Counted from the first letter of the stretch, positions 9,301-17,113 are shown. The stretch: 64,000 bases of DNA from Streptomyces sp. DI166 (GCF_900091315.1 NZ_FLSP01000006.1:91893-155892), one strand, 5' to 3'. Numbers and translations: made by a program. Notes: a model not told the origin generated them from the letters alone.

Positions 9301-9638
9301 GTCGGCATGATCGGCAGCTCGCCCATGACGGAGCAGCCGACGCCGGACAGGTGGGTCTGGCTGAAGCCGTGGATCTTGTCCTGCTGGTAGTCGTAACCGC
9401 CCTGGCCACCGGTGTCGGGACTGACCTGAACCATGCCGAAGGGGGCACTCGCACCGGGGAAGGTGTTGCCGAAGTTCTGCGTCCCGATGAACGGGTTGAC
9501 CAGGGAGGTCAGTTGACCGTCGGCCGCCGGGGCCTCCTGGGCGGCGGCCGATGCCGGGCTGATCACACCGCCGGCGACGACGATGGCGGCGAGCACGGTC
9601 GATACGCGGTTGCGAAGTCGGTGCAGGGCTCTGTGCAT
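6351..9638 (-). CDS. Secreted GH92 alpha-mannosidase
   Basis: A 1095-residue exported glycoside hydrolase. ATG 9638 has GGAGG nine bases upstream and begins a signal peptide with R-R/H-R charges, a hydrophobic core and an A-S-A-A-A cleavage region near residue 35. Family GH92 signatures follow: N-P-F-I-G-T near 50, P-F-G-M-V-Q-V-S-P-D near 68, H-G-F-S-Q-T-H-L-S-G near 90, N-E-P-D-L-H-A-P-Y near 590 and G-N-D-D-L-G-T-M-S-A-W-Y near 635. GH92 enzymes are calcium-dependent exo-alpha-mannosidases. About 330 C-terminal residues add a beta-sandwich (NEW3-like) and a galactose-binding-like module. It probably trims mannose from glycans outside the cell, and is controlled by the operator at 9762-9779. 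Confidence 0.9.
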   Translation of the reverse strand: MHRALHRLRNRVSTVLAAIVVAGGVISPASAAAQEAPAADGQLTSLVNPFIGTQNFGNTFPGASAPFGMVQVSPDTGGQGGYDYQQDKIHGFSQTHLSGVGCSVMGELPIMPTTGAVDSVDPADYRSTYSHDDEDAEPGYYRVGLKTYGIDAELTATPRTGWQRYTFPSTGRANVLFNTGKANQRVYESEVHVVGDRTVEGRVEAGNFCAGKDRHTVYFTATFDRPFASHGTWRGSTPSPGERDAAGEGGNGAWVTFDTADDRDVVVKVGLSYTGVEGARKNLKAETGDSYDFDATRAALYASWERQLGAVKVDGGPLERRRAFYTALYHAQLHPNLAGDVDGRYAGFDGKTHVASGFTPYQNLSLWDTHRPQNQLLQMLQPQVARDVALSVVAIGRDGGWLPRWSLANSETNIMTGDPVTPFLVEAWSKGLLAGHEKEAYALLRKNALSAPPADSPYNGRAGVDAYAERGYIPSGLDVGKDCADKGGDNDCRHPASATLEYAAADASLALMAKGLGHSADARLFAARGQWYRNLWDSNIKQFRPRTVDGTWLTPYDPVEASHQFHEGGAYQYQWLVPQDPAGLVDLMGGRRQTEKRLDAFFAYDKLLADPAKAAREDWISAPYDYYGKATYNPNNEPDLHAPYMYLWAGAPAKTATVVRAAMTLFTDGPDGMTGNDDLGTMSAWYVFSSLGLYPTTNGGDFLAVSSPQFPSAVIRIGAYGKQQGGTLTVKAPGASDTRRYVRRAEFGGKNLKATWLDWDAVAKGGRLDFEMAEKPSAWGTGKGAEPPSVNRAAADSRRHLDASLRTSSDVVPVADSPQSVRLQMDVLGQSPGSLRVDITAKTPSGWSAKTPGSFSLKSGRLPLQRTVAVDVNVPAGTEPGSYTVRITARAKGVKPVERVATIEVRAAARCAEDAGEQCAFGLGRELNHDGTATVAAPDEGDFDGAGWSFDAELLPAAGPVKWDGVTYEAPDPRGTAPNFVEARGQSLLLPAGKYRALRLVAVAHHGPAAAALTVRYTDGTTSEVLVTVGDWAGSAPQGSAVVLEMPHRIKRGQGVDGPPVRLFGASAGLDASKTVRSVGLPNDPRVQVYAITLT

Positions 9639-9748
9639 GGAAGCGGGCCTCCTGTTCCTCAACTGTCCGGCGCGGCGGCCCGGGAGACGGGTGCTGAGCG
9701 TCACCCGTGACCGCACGCGGGCAGTTGAACCTGGCTGGCTGAGAGCGG

Positions 9749-9779
9749 ACTAGATCATGCGCCTGACATCGTTGTCAAC
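9749..9779 (-). promoter_or_regulatory. Promoter with LacI-type operator for the GH92 gene
   Basis: The perfect palindrome TGACA-TCGT-TGTCA at 9764-9777 overlaps a minus-strand TTGACA (-35, 9773-9778). A weak -10, TCTAGT at 9749-9754, follows after 18 bases. An operator sitting on the -35 of a carbohydrate hydrolase gene suggests repression released by a mannose-containing sugar. No LacI gene is present in the window, so the regulator would be encoded elsewhere. Confidence 0.55.
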
Positions 9780-9820
9780 GGTTTGGGCGGGAGTCGGTGC
9801 GGGACGGGTCGTGTGCGGGA

Positions 9821-9842
9821 TGCCGACTCCGTAGAGTCGGCA
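9821..9842. terminator. Terminator hairpin after the EEP-family gene
   Basis: TGCCGACTC at 9821-9829 pairs perfectly with GAGTCGGCA at 9834-9842 around a CGTA loop. It lies 20 bases past the stop of the minus-strand gene ending at 9863, separating it from the GH92 promoter. Confidence 0.65.
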
Positions 9843-9862
9843 CGCCCTCGCGAACACGTCGC

Positions 9863-10861
9863 CTACGGCCCGGTCCCCAGGTCCAGGGACGCGGCCACCG
9901 GCAGGTGGTCGCTGCTCGTTGCCGGCAACGTCCAGGCCGATCGCGGTTCCACCCCGCGCACGAGGATGTGGTCGATCCGGGCCAGCGGAAAGGAGGCCGG
10001 CCAGCTCAGACCGAAGCCGGCACCGGCCGCGTCCTGGGCCGAGCGTAGCCGTGAGGTCAGGACGGACAGGGCGTCGTCGTCCGTGGTGCCGTTGAGATCG
10101 CCCAGGAGCAGTGTCCGGGGGAGCGGTTCGGCGTCCATGGCCGCGGCGAGGCGGCGAGCCGCGGCGTTGCGCGCGTCCGTGCCGAAACCCGTAGTGGCGC
10201 TGAGCCGGACGGACGCGAGGTGGGCGACGTAGACCGCTATGGGGCCCTCGGGAGTGCGGACCGTGGCACGCAGGGCGCGGGGCCACGGCGCGATGTCGAC
10301 CGTACGGACATCGGCGAGCGGATACCTGCTCCACAGACCGACCGTGCCGCGCACCTCCTGGTACGGATATGCGGATGCCAGGGCCCGCTCGTAGACCGGC
10401 GTGTTGTCTCCCAGTTCCTCCAGGGCCACCAGCGCGGCACCGGAGTCGGCCAGGGCGCGGGCGGTGCGGGCCGGGTGCGGGTTGTGTTCGTTGACGTTGT
10501 GCGTCACCACCGTCAAGTCACCACCCGCGGCGCGTTTGTCGACCCAGCGCCCGCCGAAGAGGGCGCACCAGGCGATCGCGGGGACCAGCACGGCCACGGC
10601 GGCCGTGGCCGAACGCCGGATCACCGCGCACACCAGCAGCAAGGGCACGGCGAGGCCGGTCCAGGGCAGGAACGTCTGGACAAGACTCGCGAGATGACCG
10701 GGCCGGTCGGGGAGCACGGAGTGGCCCAGCATCACGACGGCGACCGAGACCGCGAGCAGGGCGATGATCCGTCCCCTGCGCCAAACACCGTCGTACCGTC
10801 CCGTCGGGCGCGGTCGATCGGGCCGATGCGGGGCGGTGGGGGAGTCGAGCACGGTGGTCAT
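9863..10861 (-). CDS. Membrane endonuclease/exonuclease/phosphatase-family protein
   Basis: A 332-residue protein. ATG 10861 lies eight bases after the stop of the upstream carboxypeptidase gene, so the two are likely co-transcribed. Three membrane helices occupy residues 30-115. The rest is an EEP (DNase I-like) domain: T-H-N-V-N-E-H near 128, a Glu in L-V-A-L-E-E-L near 155, G-D-L-N-G-T near 250 and a terminal S-S-D-H-L-P-V near 320. These supply the metal-binding and catalytic Asn, Glu, Asp and His of the fold. The catalytic domain probably faces outside, where such proteins act on nucleic acids or phosphoesters; the true substrate is unknown. Confidence 0.83.
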   Translation of the reverse strand: MTTVLDSPTAPHRPDRPRPTGRYDGVWRRGRIIALLAVSVAVVMLGHSVLPDRPGHLASLVQTFLPWTGLAVPLLLVCAVIRRSATAAVAVLVPAIAWCALFGGRWVDKRAAGGDLTVVTHNVNEHNPHPARTARALADSGAALVALEELGDNTPVYERALASAYPYQEVRGTVGLWSRYPLADVRTVDIAPWPRALRATVRTPEGPIAVYVAHLASVRLSATTGFGTDARNAAARRLAAAMDAEPLPRTLLLGDLNGTTDDDALSVLTSRLRSAQDAAGAGFGLSWPASFPLARIDHILVRGVEPRSAWTLPATSSDHLPVAASLDLGTGP

Positions 10862-10869
10862 GTTCCGGC

Positions 10870-11871
10870 TCACCGGGTCGGGGAGACGGTGTCGGCCGCC
10901 TGCGCCGGGTCGATCGTGGACATCCGGTGCCGGAGTGCCTCGACGAGCGCGCGGCTGCTGTCGAACACGGCCGAGAGGCCTTCCTGGGGACTGGTGTCGG
11001 CGCGTTGGTGCAGGACGACCCCGACGGCGAGGTGCTGTCGTCCGGTCCGGTCGGGCACCTGAACCGCCCACATCAGCGCGCCGCCCGCAGGAGTGCTGGA
11101 GCCGGTCTTGATCCCGACCACGCCGGGCGCGTCGAGGAGCGCGTTGGTGTTGGGAAGAGCGCGGGACGATCCCGGAACGGACGTGTCACGCTGGGCGACG
11201 ACGGACCTGAAGACCTCGTCGCGCATCGCCTGTCGGGCCAGTTTCAACTGGTCGGCCGCGGTGCTCTTGGTCGTGGGCTCCAGACCGCTGGCCCCGGTGT
11301 AGGTGGTCCGGCGCATGCCGAGGGCGTCGGCCGTCCGGTTCATCTTCGTCACGAACGCCTCCTCCGAGCCCGCGTTCCAACGGGCCAGCAACCGGGCGGC
11401 GTTGTTGCCCGACGGGATCAACGTCAGTTCCAGCAGCTGCCGTTGGCTCAGCCGCTGCCCGCGTTCCAGGGGGACGGTGGACTCCACACCGGAGACGGAC
11501 TCGTCCGCGGCCTGTTGGTCGACGGTGATCCGGGGACCGGACTCGCCCTCGCGCAGCGGGTGGTCGCGCAGGATCACGTACGCCGTCATCACCTTGGTCA
11601 CGCTGGCGATCGGTACCGGCGTCTGCGAGCCGTGCGAGCCCAGGCCGCCGACGCCGTCGACGTGCACGGCGGCCTGCCCTTCGCGCGGCCACGGCAGTCC
11701 GGCGTCCCACGGCTCTCCCGCGTCCGGGGCCCGGGTACTGCGCCGTGTGTCCCCGTCCTCGAACAGCCCGGCGAGAACGGCGAGGACGGACAGTACCAGG
11801 GTCAGGGTGCCGGTCGCGGCGAACAGAGGGCGGCGCCTGAGCAGCCGAGGCGGGACGGACGTCGGGGGCAT
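10870..11871 (-). CDS. D-alanyl-D-alanine carboxypeptidase (serine-type, DacA-like)
   Basis: A 333-residue penicillin-binding protein of family S11. ATG 11871 has GGAGG nine bases upstream. An N-terminal basic stretch and membrane helix (residues 10-40) anchor or export it. The three active-site motifs are intact: S-V-T-K near residue 91, S-G-N near 151 and K-T-G near 258. It removes the terminal D-Ala from peptidoglycan stem peptides. It sits directly downstream of a CseB/CseC-like two-component system on the same strand and next to the EEP membrane gene, which suggests a cell-wall stress response set. Confidence 0.9.
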   Translation of the reverse strand: MPPTSVPPRLLRRRPLFAATGTLTLVLSVLAVLAGLFEDGDTRRSTRAPDAGEPWDAGLPWPREGQAAVHVDGVGGLGSHGSQTPVPIASVTKVMTAYVILRDHPLREGESGPRITVDQQAADESVSGVESTVPLERGQRLSQRQLLELTLIPSGNNAARLLARWNAGSEEAFVTKMNRTADALGMRRTTYTGASGLEPTTKSTAADQLKLARQAMRDEVFRSVVAQRDTSVPGSSRALPNTNALLDAPGVVGIKTGSSTPAGGALMWAVQVPDRTGRQHLAVGVVLHQRADTSPQEGLSAVFDSSRALVEALRHRMSTIDPAQAADTVSPTR

Positions 11872-12027
11872 GAGCGGTACCTCCACAGAGCACGGTGCGC
11901 GGCGTTCGCGCACACCGGTCACTGTGGGCGGGCCCGGTCTCCGGACAGCGATGGCCGAGTCTTCGCCGCCGCTCGGCTGTGCATCCGTCAGGTAACAGTG
12001 GGCGGGCGGGTCGTGGTGGGGGGTGTG

Positions 12028-13281
12028 TCAGGCGGCCGGCAGTCGCAGGGTGGCGACGGCGCCGCCGTCCGGCGCGTTGGTGAAGGACAGGGTGGCACCG
12101 ATCACCCGCGCCTGACCGAGGGCGATGGTCAGCCCCAGGCCGTGGCCGCGGCCCCGTTCCGGCGCCCCGGTGCGAAAGCGCTGGGGGCCGTCGGCGAGCA
12201 GATCCTCGGGGAAGCCGGGGCCGTGGTCGCGTACGGTCACCGTCGTACCCGCCACGGTCACCACGACAGGCCGCCGCCCGTGCCGGTGGGCGTTGACCAC
12301 GAGATTGGTGACGATACGGTCCAGGCGACGGGGATCGGTCTCCACGGACGCCGGGTCCGCGGTCCGGAGCGGCGTCTCCAGCCCGGTGCGGCCCAGCGAC
12401 TCGGCCACCGCCTCGGCCAGCGGCACGCGCCGCGTCTCGGCCCGCTCCGCGCCCGCGTCCAGCCGGGAGATCTCCAGCAGGTCCTCGACAAGCGTCCGCA
12501 GCACCTTCACCCGGTCCTGGACCAGCTCGGTGGCCTCGCCCTCCGGCAGCAGTCCACTGGCGGTGACCAGGCCCATCAGCGGGGTGCGCAGTTCGTGCGC
12601 GACGTCCGCGGTGAAGCGCTGCTCGGTCAGCAGGCGTTGGTGCAGGCTGTCGGCCATCGAGTCGACCGTGGTGGAGATGTCGGCGATCTCGTCACCGCCG
12701 CGGGCACCGGCAGCGGTCCTGGCAGTGAGGTCACCGGCCGCGATACGGCGCGCGGTACGCGCCACCCGCCGCAGTCTGCGGTTCGGCAGCTCGGCGGCGA
12801 GCGCCGCGAACGGCACCACCACGGCCAGCGCGATCAGGGAGTACTTCCACATGTGCCGGTCCAGGGCGCGGCGGGTGAGCAGGTCGCTGGTCATGTCGAC
12901 CTCCATCGCGACGGGCTCCCCGCGGTAGGTCCGCGCCGCCCACATCGACGGATGGTCGCCGGGGCTGTCGCCGTCGTACCAGGTGACGTACGCGCCGCTG
13001 GCGCCCCGCCCGTCCCGCAGCCGCTGCAGCAGTTCGTCGGGGAGGGCGCCGGGGGACAGCTGGAGCCCGAGCGGCGGTCTGCCGTCGCGCTCGTAGTCGT
13101 CCAGGGCCTGTGACAACGCCCCGATGGCCTTGGCGCCCCCGTCGTTCATGGACCGTTCCAGAGTGGAGGTGTGCACCAGCCGCCCGACCGCCAGGGCGAC
13201 GGCGCAGCAGCACACGGCGACGAGCAGCGCGATCTTCCACCGCAGCGAACGCCAGTTGCCGAGGTCGCGCAGGACGTTCAT
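12028..13281 (-). CDS. Sensor histidine kinase, CseC-like
   Basis: A 417-residue HisKA-type kinase beginning at ATG 13281. The first helix lies at residues 17-37, an extracytoplasmic sensor of about 115 residues follows, and a second helix lies near 155-175. A HAMP linker leads to the H box F-T-A-D-V-A-H-E-L-R-T-P-L near 237, the N box N-L-V-V-N-A-H-R-H-G near 335 and the G boxes R-D-H-G-P-G-F and G-H-G-L-G-L near 362-395. The arrangement matches CseC and related envelope-stress kinases. Its start lies one base past the stop of the regulator gene, so the pair is co-translated. Confidence 0.88.
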   Translation of the reverse strand: MNVLRDLGNWRSLRWKIALLVAVCCCAVALAVGRLVHTSTLERSMNDGGAKAIGALSQALDDYERDGRPPLGLQLSPGALPDELLQRLRDGRGASGAYVTWYDGDSPGDHPSMWAARTYRGEPVAMEVDMTSDLLTRRALDRHMWKYSLIALAVVVPFAALAAELPNRRLRRVARTARRIAAGDLTARTAAGARGGDEIADISTTVDSMADSLHQRLLTEQRFTADVAHELRTPLMGLVTASGLLPEGEATELVQDRVKVLRTLVEDLLEISRLDAGAERAETRRVPLAEAVAESLGRTGLETPLRTADPASVETDPRRLDRIVTNLVVNAHRHGRRPVVVTVAGTTVTVRDHGPGFPEDLLADGPQRFRTGAPERGRGHGLGLTIALGQARVIGATLSFTNAPDGGAVATLRLPAA

Positions 13282-13282
13282 G

Positions 13283-14011
13283 TCAGCGCCGCAGCTTGTA
13301 GCCGAAGCCGCGGACCGTCTCGATGCGCTCGGCACCGATCTTCTTCCGCAGCCGTTGCACGCACAGGTCGACCACGCGGCTGTCGCCGTCCCAGCCGTAG
13401 TCCCACACATTGCGCAGCAGGGTCTGCCGGTCGAGGACGATTCCGGGGTTGGCGGCGAACTCCAGCAGCAGCCGAAGCTCGGTGGGCGCCAGGGCGACGG
13501 GCCGCCCCGCCACGGACACCTCCAGGCCGGCGGTGTCGATGACAAGGTCGCCGAAGCGGAGATGGCTGCTGGACGCGGAGAGCTCCGGGCGTTCCGGTGC
13601 CGCCGCCGGGGCCACGGCGGGTGCGTAGACGGCCCGCCGCAGCAGGGACCGGATACGGGCCACCAACACCGCCGTGTCGACGGGCTTGACCACGTAGTCG
13701 TCGGCGCCCGCCTCCAGACCGGACACGATGTCCAGGGCGTCGCCGCGCGCGGACATCATCAGGATCGGGTCCATGCTGGTCTCCCTGATCCGGCGGCACA
13801 GCCCCACACCGTCGAGGCCGGGCAGCATCACGTCGAGCAGCAGCAGATCGTGGCCGCCCTCCCGGAACATCTCCAGCCCGGTCAGACCGTCCCCGGCGGT
13901 GGCGACGCGGTAGCCGTAGCGCTCCAGCGCCAACCCGACAGATCTGCGGATCACCTCGTCGTCCTCGACCAGCAGGATCGACACGGGTGCCGGGGTGTCC
14001 CCGTCAGCCAC
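13283..14011 (-). CDS. OmpR-family response regulator, CseB-like
   Basis: A 242-residue regulator. I chose GTG 14011 because GGAAGG lies nine bases upstream; an upstream in-frame start at 14080 lacks such a site. The receiver has the acidic pair V-E-D-D-E near residue 14, the phosphoacceptor L-L-L-D-V-M-L-P-G near 57 and the Lys in Y-V-V-K-P near 107. The OmpR winged helix fills the last 95 residues, with L-A-P-T-E-L-R-L-L and R-V-V-D-L-C-V-Q-R-L-R-K-K-I. The C-terminal G-F-G-Y-K-L and overall pattern resemble CseB, the regulator of the sigma-E envelope operon. Likely targets are the downstream carboxypeptidase genes. Confidence 0.9.
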   Translation of the reverse strand: MADGDTPAPVSILLVEDDEVIRRSVGLALERYGYRVATAGDGLTGLEMFREGGHDLLLLDVMLPGLDGVGLCRRIRETSMDPILMMSARGDALDIVSGLEAGADDYVVKPVDTAVLVARIRSLLRRAVYAPAVAPAAAPERPELSASSSHLRFGDLVIDTAGLEVSVAGRPVALAPTELRLLLEFAANPGIVLDRQTLLRNVWDYGWDGDSRVVDLCVQRLRKKIGAERIETVRGFGYKLRR

Positions 14012-14365
14012 TGGGCCCGACCTTCCTTCATCGCGTGCGCCGCCGACGTCGTACGCGGCGGCCTGTACTCCGGCTCGCATTATGTCCGCTGCGTCCGGCG
14101 GAGCCGTATCCGCCGCAGCTCAGCCCTGTATCAGCCGGGTATCAACGGGCCGGCTGCTTGCCGCGCAATAGGCAGCACAGAGTGTCCACTGACCCGCCGT
14201 CCCGGAGTGGACAGGCTGGCTACGGCGCCCAGCCCACGGCATTGTTCCTGATCAGTAACAAGCCAGTGCCGCTGGCGCGGAACGTCTGGCTCCGCCCCCA
14301 CACTTTCCCTCGACTCATCGACCACGCACATGATCACGTGCGCTCAGCCACAGGGGACTCCGAAC
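14012..14365. promoter_or_regulatory. Divergent intergenic region with an inverted repeat
   Basis: This 354-bp gap between the CseB-like gene and the lipoprotein gene has no supported ORF. It contains a perfect 8-bp inverted repeat, TGTCCACT at 14183-14190 and AGTGGACA at 14206-14213, with a 15-base spacer. This could be an operator for either gene or a hairpin in a leader. I see no confident -35/-10 pair. Confidence 0.4.
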
Positions 14366-15037
14366 ATGCGCGCCACCCGCAAGACCATGAAGCTGTTTGC
14401 CCTTGGACTGGCTGCCGCAGCCGCTCTGACCACCACGGCCTGCGAGCAGGAAGGCAACGACAAGACCCAGGACAGCACCAGCCCGTCCGCCGGCTCCGCG
14501 CGCACACCGGACGCCGATTCGAGCGGCGAGGGCACGCAGGACTCCGGCGCGACCGGGACCGGCGATTCCGGCAGCCAGGACAGCACGTACCGCTTTGCGG
14601 ACCGACAGACCCCGCCCAAGGGTTCGGTCTGTGACAACGGCGGTCAGGGCCCCTACGGCGCGATTGAGTCCGTCACTTTCGGCGGCGAGGCCCCGAACAC
14701 GGTGATCGGGATGGTGCTGGGTTACTTCGAGTGCGTCGACGAGGGCGCCGTCTTCAAGCCGTCCAGCGCGAGAGGGTCGGCGACGGACGTACTGCTGGAC
14801 GACAGCCACCTCAAGATCGTCGTGAGCGGCAAGCTCGCGAGCGACCTGGGCACGAAGACGCCGGACGCCAACACCTTCGTCAAGCAACTCGCCGAGATGC
14901 AGGACAACGGCGAACTCGGCGGCCTCAAGTCCCCGAAGTTCTACTTCCGAATCGACGCCCCGTCCGACGACGTGAACGCGATGCCGGACAACGAGTCCCA
15001 CATCATCTTCCTCTACCAGGTCACCGACGGCGACTGA
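14366..15037 (+). CDS. Putative secreted lipoprotein
   Basis: A 223-residue exported protein. ATG 14366 has AGGGGA about nine bases upstream; an in-frame ATG at 14330 is a weaker choice. A signal peptide with K/R charges and an alanine-rich core ends in L-T-T-T-A-C near residue 26, a relaxed lipobox. Residues 27-70 are a Ser/Asp/Gly-rich linker typical of wall-spanning lipoproteins. The globular part (75-223) has paired cysteines (S-V-C-D-N-G and Y-F-E-C-V-D) and no family I recognise. It probably sits on the outer face of the membrane; function unknown. It diverges from the CseB-like system. Confidence 0.75.
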   Translation: MRATRKTMKLFALGLAAAAALTTTACEQEGNDKTQDSTSPSAGSARTPDADSSGEGTQDSGATGTGDSGSQDSTYRFADRQTPPKGSVCDNGGQGPYGAIESVTFGGEAPNTVIGMVLGYFECVDEGAVFKPSSARGSATDVLLDDSHLKIVVSGKLASDLGTKTPDANTFVKQLAEMQDNGELGGLKSPKFYFRIDAPSDDVNAMPDNESHIIFLYQVTDGD

Positions 15038-15067
15038 GCCGGACGGGCTTTCAGCAAGCCATCGAGG

Positions 15068-15538
15068 TCACGTGTTGGGGCACCGGGCACCCGGTTGGCG
15101 CACCATGAAGACATCGATCGGGTCCTGGTCCTCGACGGTGAATCCATGGCGTTCGTACAGCCGTTGGGCGGGGCTGCCCTGGAGGACGTTCAGGCGGACT
15201 GGCATGTTGTCGGCGTCAGCCCGTTTCAGCACGGTGCGCATGACAGCCGATCCGAGGCCCTGGCCCTGGAGTTAGGGGCTGAGATAGAAGTGCTCCAGCC
15301 ACAGCCCGCGGTCCGCCGGCCGCAACGTGACGCAGCCTGCGAAGGCTCCATCAACCTCTACGATCCACGAATACTGGAGGGAGAAGGAATCCCGGGGCCG
15401 CTGCCGAACCCGGTGCTCGTCGAACCGTCCCAGCCGCTCCAGGTCCGGACGCATCACCGTTGCCCGCAACTCCGCTACGGCCTCGACGTCCTCCGGCTGT
15501 GCGGACCGCAGCGCCCAGTGGGCGCCTTCCTGTCTCAC
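15068..15538 (-). pseudogene. GNAT acetyltransferase interrupted by an in-frame TAA
   Basis: The frame beginning at GTG 15538 encodes the first half of a GNAT enzyme and stops at TAA (15272-15274) just after W-L-E-H-F-Y-L-S-P. In the same frame the reading resumes as L-Q-G-Q-G-L-G-S-A-V-M-R-T, the acetyl-CoA-binding Q-x-x-G-x-G/A loop, and continues through R-L-Y-E-R-H-G-F to a normal TGA at 15068-15070. A single CAA-to-TAA change explains the break. As written, the product is an 88-residue half domain without the cofactor loop. The start region may also be damaged, because it abuts another gene fragment at 15543. A sequencing error is the alternative explanation. Confidence 0.8.
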
Positions 15539-15542
15539 GAAG

Positions 15543-15977
15543 GTTCCCGAGAACTGCGACGCATTCGACGCGGCTGCCTATGTGCTGAGCGAGTCGTGCA
15601 CCAACGTCGTCCGCCACGCGGCCGCTGTTACCGACGTCATCAAGGTGACAGTGGTCCTCAGTGACAGCGTGATCTGCATCGGTGTGCACGACGGCGATCC
15701 GCATTTTCCCGCCGCGATGCCCGCCGAGGCGGAGGCCGCTCACGGCCGCTGTCTCGCCATCGTCTGTCTCTTCGCGGAGCCACTCGGCGGCCGCACTTTC
15801 GCCGAGCGCACCCCTGACGGTGGAAAGACGATGTGGGTCGTGCTGCCCCACGGCGGCGTTCGCGCCACAGGACAGCCGCGTAGGTCGTGCAGTTCGCGGT
15901 GGTCGACAGTCGCTGCTCTCCCAGCCCTCGCGACCACGCCCCTCCGGGCAACCACGCACACGAATCGATCACTATGA
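15543..15977 (+). pseudogene. 5'-truncated RsbW-like ATP-binding protein
   Basis: The reading from 15543 matches the second half of an RsbW/SpoIIAB-type ATPase: E-S-C-T-N-V-V-R-H-A is the N box, V-H-D-G-D-P the D box, and G-G-K-T-M-W-V-V-L-P the last strand. Homologues carry 40-60 more residues before the N box. Here, upstream sequence in the frame belongs to the opposite-strand acetyltransferase, and no start codon with a binding site precedes the match. The tail after V-V-L-P is also atypical and runs to a stop at 15975. I interpret it as a remnant whose start was lost where it joins the broken GNAT gene. Confidence 0.6.
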
Positions 15978-16518
15978 CGCGAACTGCCCCTTTAGGATCA
16001 ACCCTCGTGACGGAACTCCTCGGCGCTGTCGTACGCCTGCGACCCACCACGCTCCGGGACGTCCCCGCGCTGGCCGCGATTCGAGCCACGCCTGAGGTGC
16101 GTGCCCGGTGGCGGGGGAGTGAGGACCTGGAATCCGAGATCAGGGCCGATCTCGCGCATGCCGGCACCAACTCGTTCACGATCTTCGAAGGCGAGCGGAT
16201 TGTCGGCATGATCCAGTGGCATTCCGAGGACGAGCCCGATTACCGCCACGCGGGCATGGACCTCTTCCTCGACCCCGCGGTGCACGGCCGAGGCGTCGGC
16301 ACCGACGCGATCCGCACACTGGCATGCCATCTCGTCGACGATCTCCACTACCACCGTCTGGTCATCGACCCCGCGGCCGACAACGCCGCGGCCATCCGCT
16401 GCTACGAGAAGGTCGGCTCAAACCAGTGGGCATCATGCGCCAGTACGAACGCGGTGCGGACGGGGCCTGGCACGACGGCCTGCTGATGGACCTGCTTGCC
16501 GCTGAACTGGTTCGCTGA
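15974..16518 (+). pseudogene. GNAT acetyltransferase (AAC(6')-like) with a one-base frameshift
   Basis: From ATG 15974 (or GTG 16007, with AGGA upstream) the frame encodes a typical aminoglycoside 6'-acetyltransferase-like GNAT: V-V-R-L-R-P-T-T near the start, G-R-G-V-G-T-D-A-I-R as the acetyl-CoA loop, and A-I-R-C-Y-E-K-V-G near the end. At about 16418 one T is missing in GGC-(T)TC-AAA. The rest of the family ending (P-V-G-I-M-R-Q-Y-E-R, then D-G-L-L-M-D-L-L) continues in the next frame to a stop at 16518. The unshifted frame ends at 16486 with an unrelated tail. A sequencing deletion cannot be excluded, but the neighbours are also broken. Confidence 0.75.
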
Positions 16519-16537
16519 CCGCAACCCCCAGGCACGG

Positions 16538-17113
16538 TCAGCCCTGCCGACGGAAATCCACCATGTAGAAGACCTTGTCGTAGCGGCGTTCGCCGACGGC
16601 GACGAAGTCGGGCAGACGCCCGTATTCGACGAAGCCCAGCGACCGGTAGAGGGCCAGGGCATGGGTGTTGTCGCCCCGGGCGTCCAGGGTGAGGACCTCA
16701 ATTCCTGCTGCCCGCGCGTCATCGATCAGTGCAGTGGTCAGCGACCGACCAATGCCACGACGTTGGGCAGAAGCAGCCACGGCGATCTTCTCCAGATCGG
16801 CATGCGGCCGATGGGTGGGTCGCCCGTATCGGAGCCAGTATCCGAACCCCACAAGCCGACGGTCGAGGTACGCAACGCGCAGGGCCCCATCCCCGGCCCG
16901 CACCGCGGAGACGACGTGCCGGAGAAGGCCCGCCACCTCATCCGGCGACGGTGGCTCGACCCAGCCCAGGGCGGCACCTCCGCCGACCAGATCCGCGAGT
17001 ATCCGGTGAGCCGATTCCGCGAACCGGGCCTCCAACTCGCGATCCGCAGCCAGTCCTTCGGCGTCAAGAAGGAGGGGCTCATGGGTCACACCGCCGGTCA
17101 CGCCTGGCAGCAT
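16538..17113 (-). CDS. GNAT-family N-acetyltransferase
   Basis: A 191-residue acetyltransferase starting at ATG 17113; the open frame reaches further upstream but overlaps the preceding gene. The GNAT core lies in the C-terminal half: L-E-K-I-A-V as strand 4, R-R-G-I-G-R-S-L as the acetyl-CoA pyrophosphate loop, and A-L-A-L-Y-R-S-L-G-F as the final helix-strand pair. The N-terminal 60 residues are less conserved. Ribosome binding is weak and the gene starts 62 bp after the oxidoreductase stop, so it may be read from that transcript. Substrate unknown. Confidence 0.78.
   Translation of the reverse strand: MLPGVTGGVTHEPLLLDAEGLAADRELEARFAESAHRILADLVGGGAALGWVEPPSPDEVAGLLRHVVSAVRAGDGALRVAYLDRRLVGFGYWLRYGRPTHRPHADLEKIAVAASAQRRGIGRSLTTALIDDARAAGIEVLTLDARGDNTHALALYRSLGFVEYGRLPDFVAVGERRYDKVFYMVDFRRQG

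Noticed and set aside
10870..14011. Vancomycin resistance cluster of vanRS/vanY type
   Set aside because: No vanH, vanA or vanX genes, and the carboxypeptidase is serine-type S11, not a zinc VanY.
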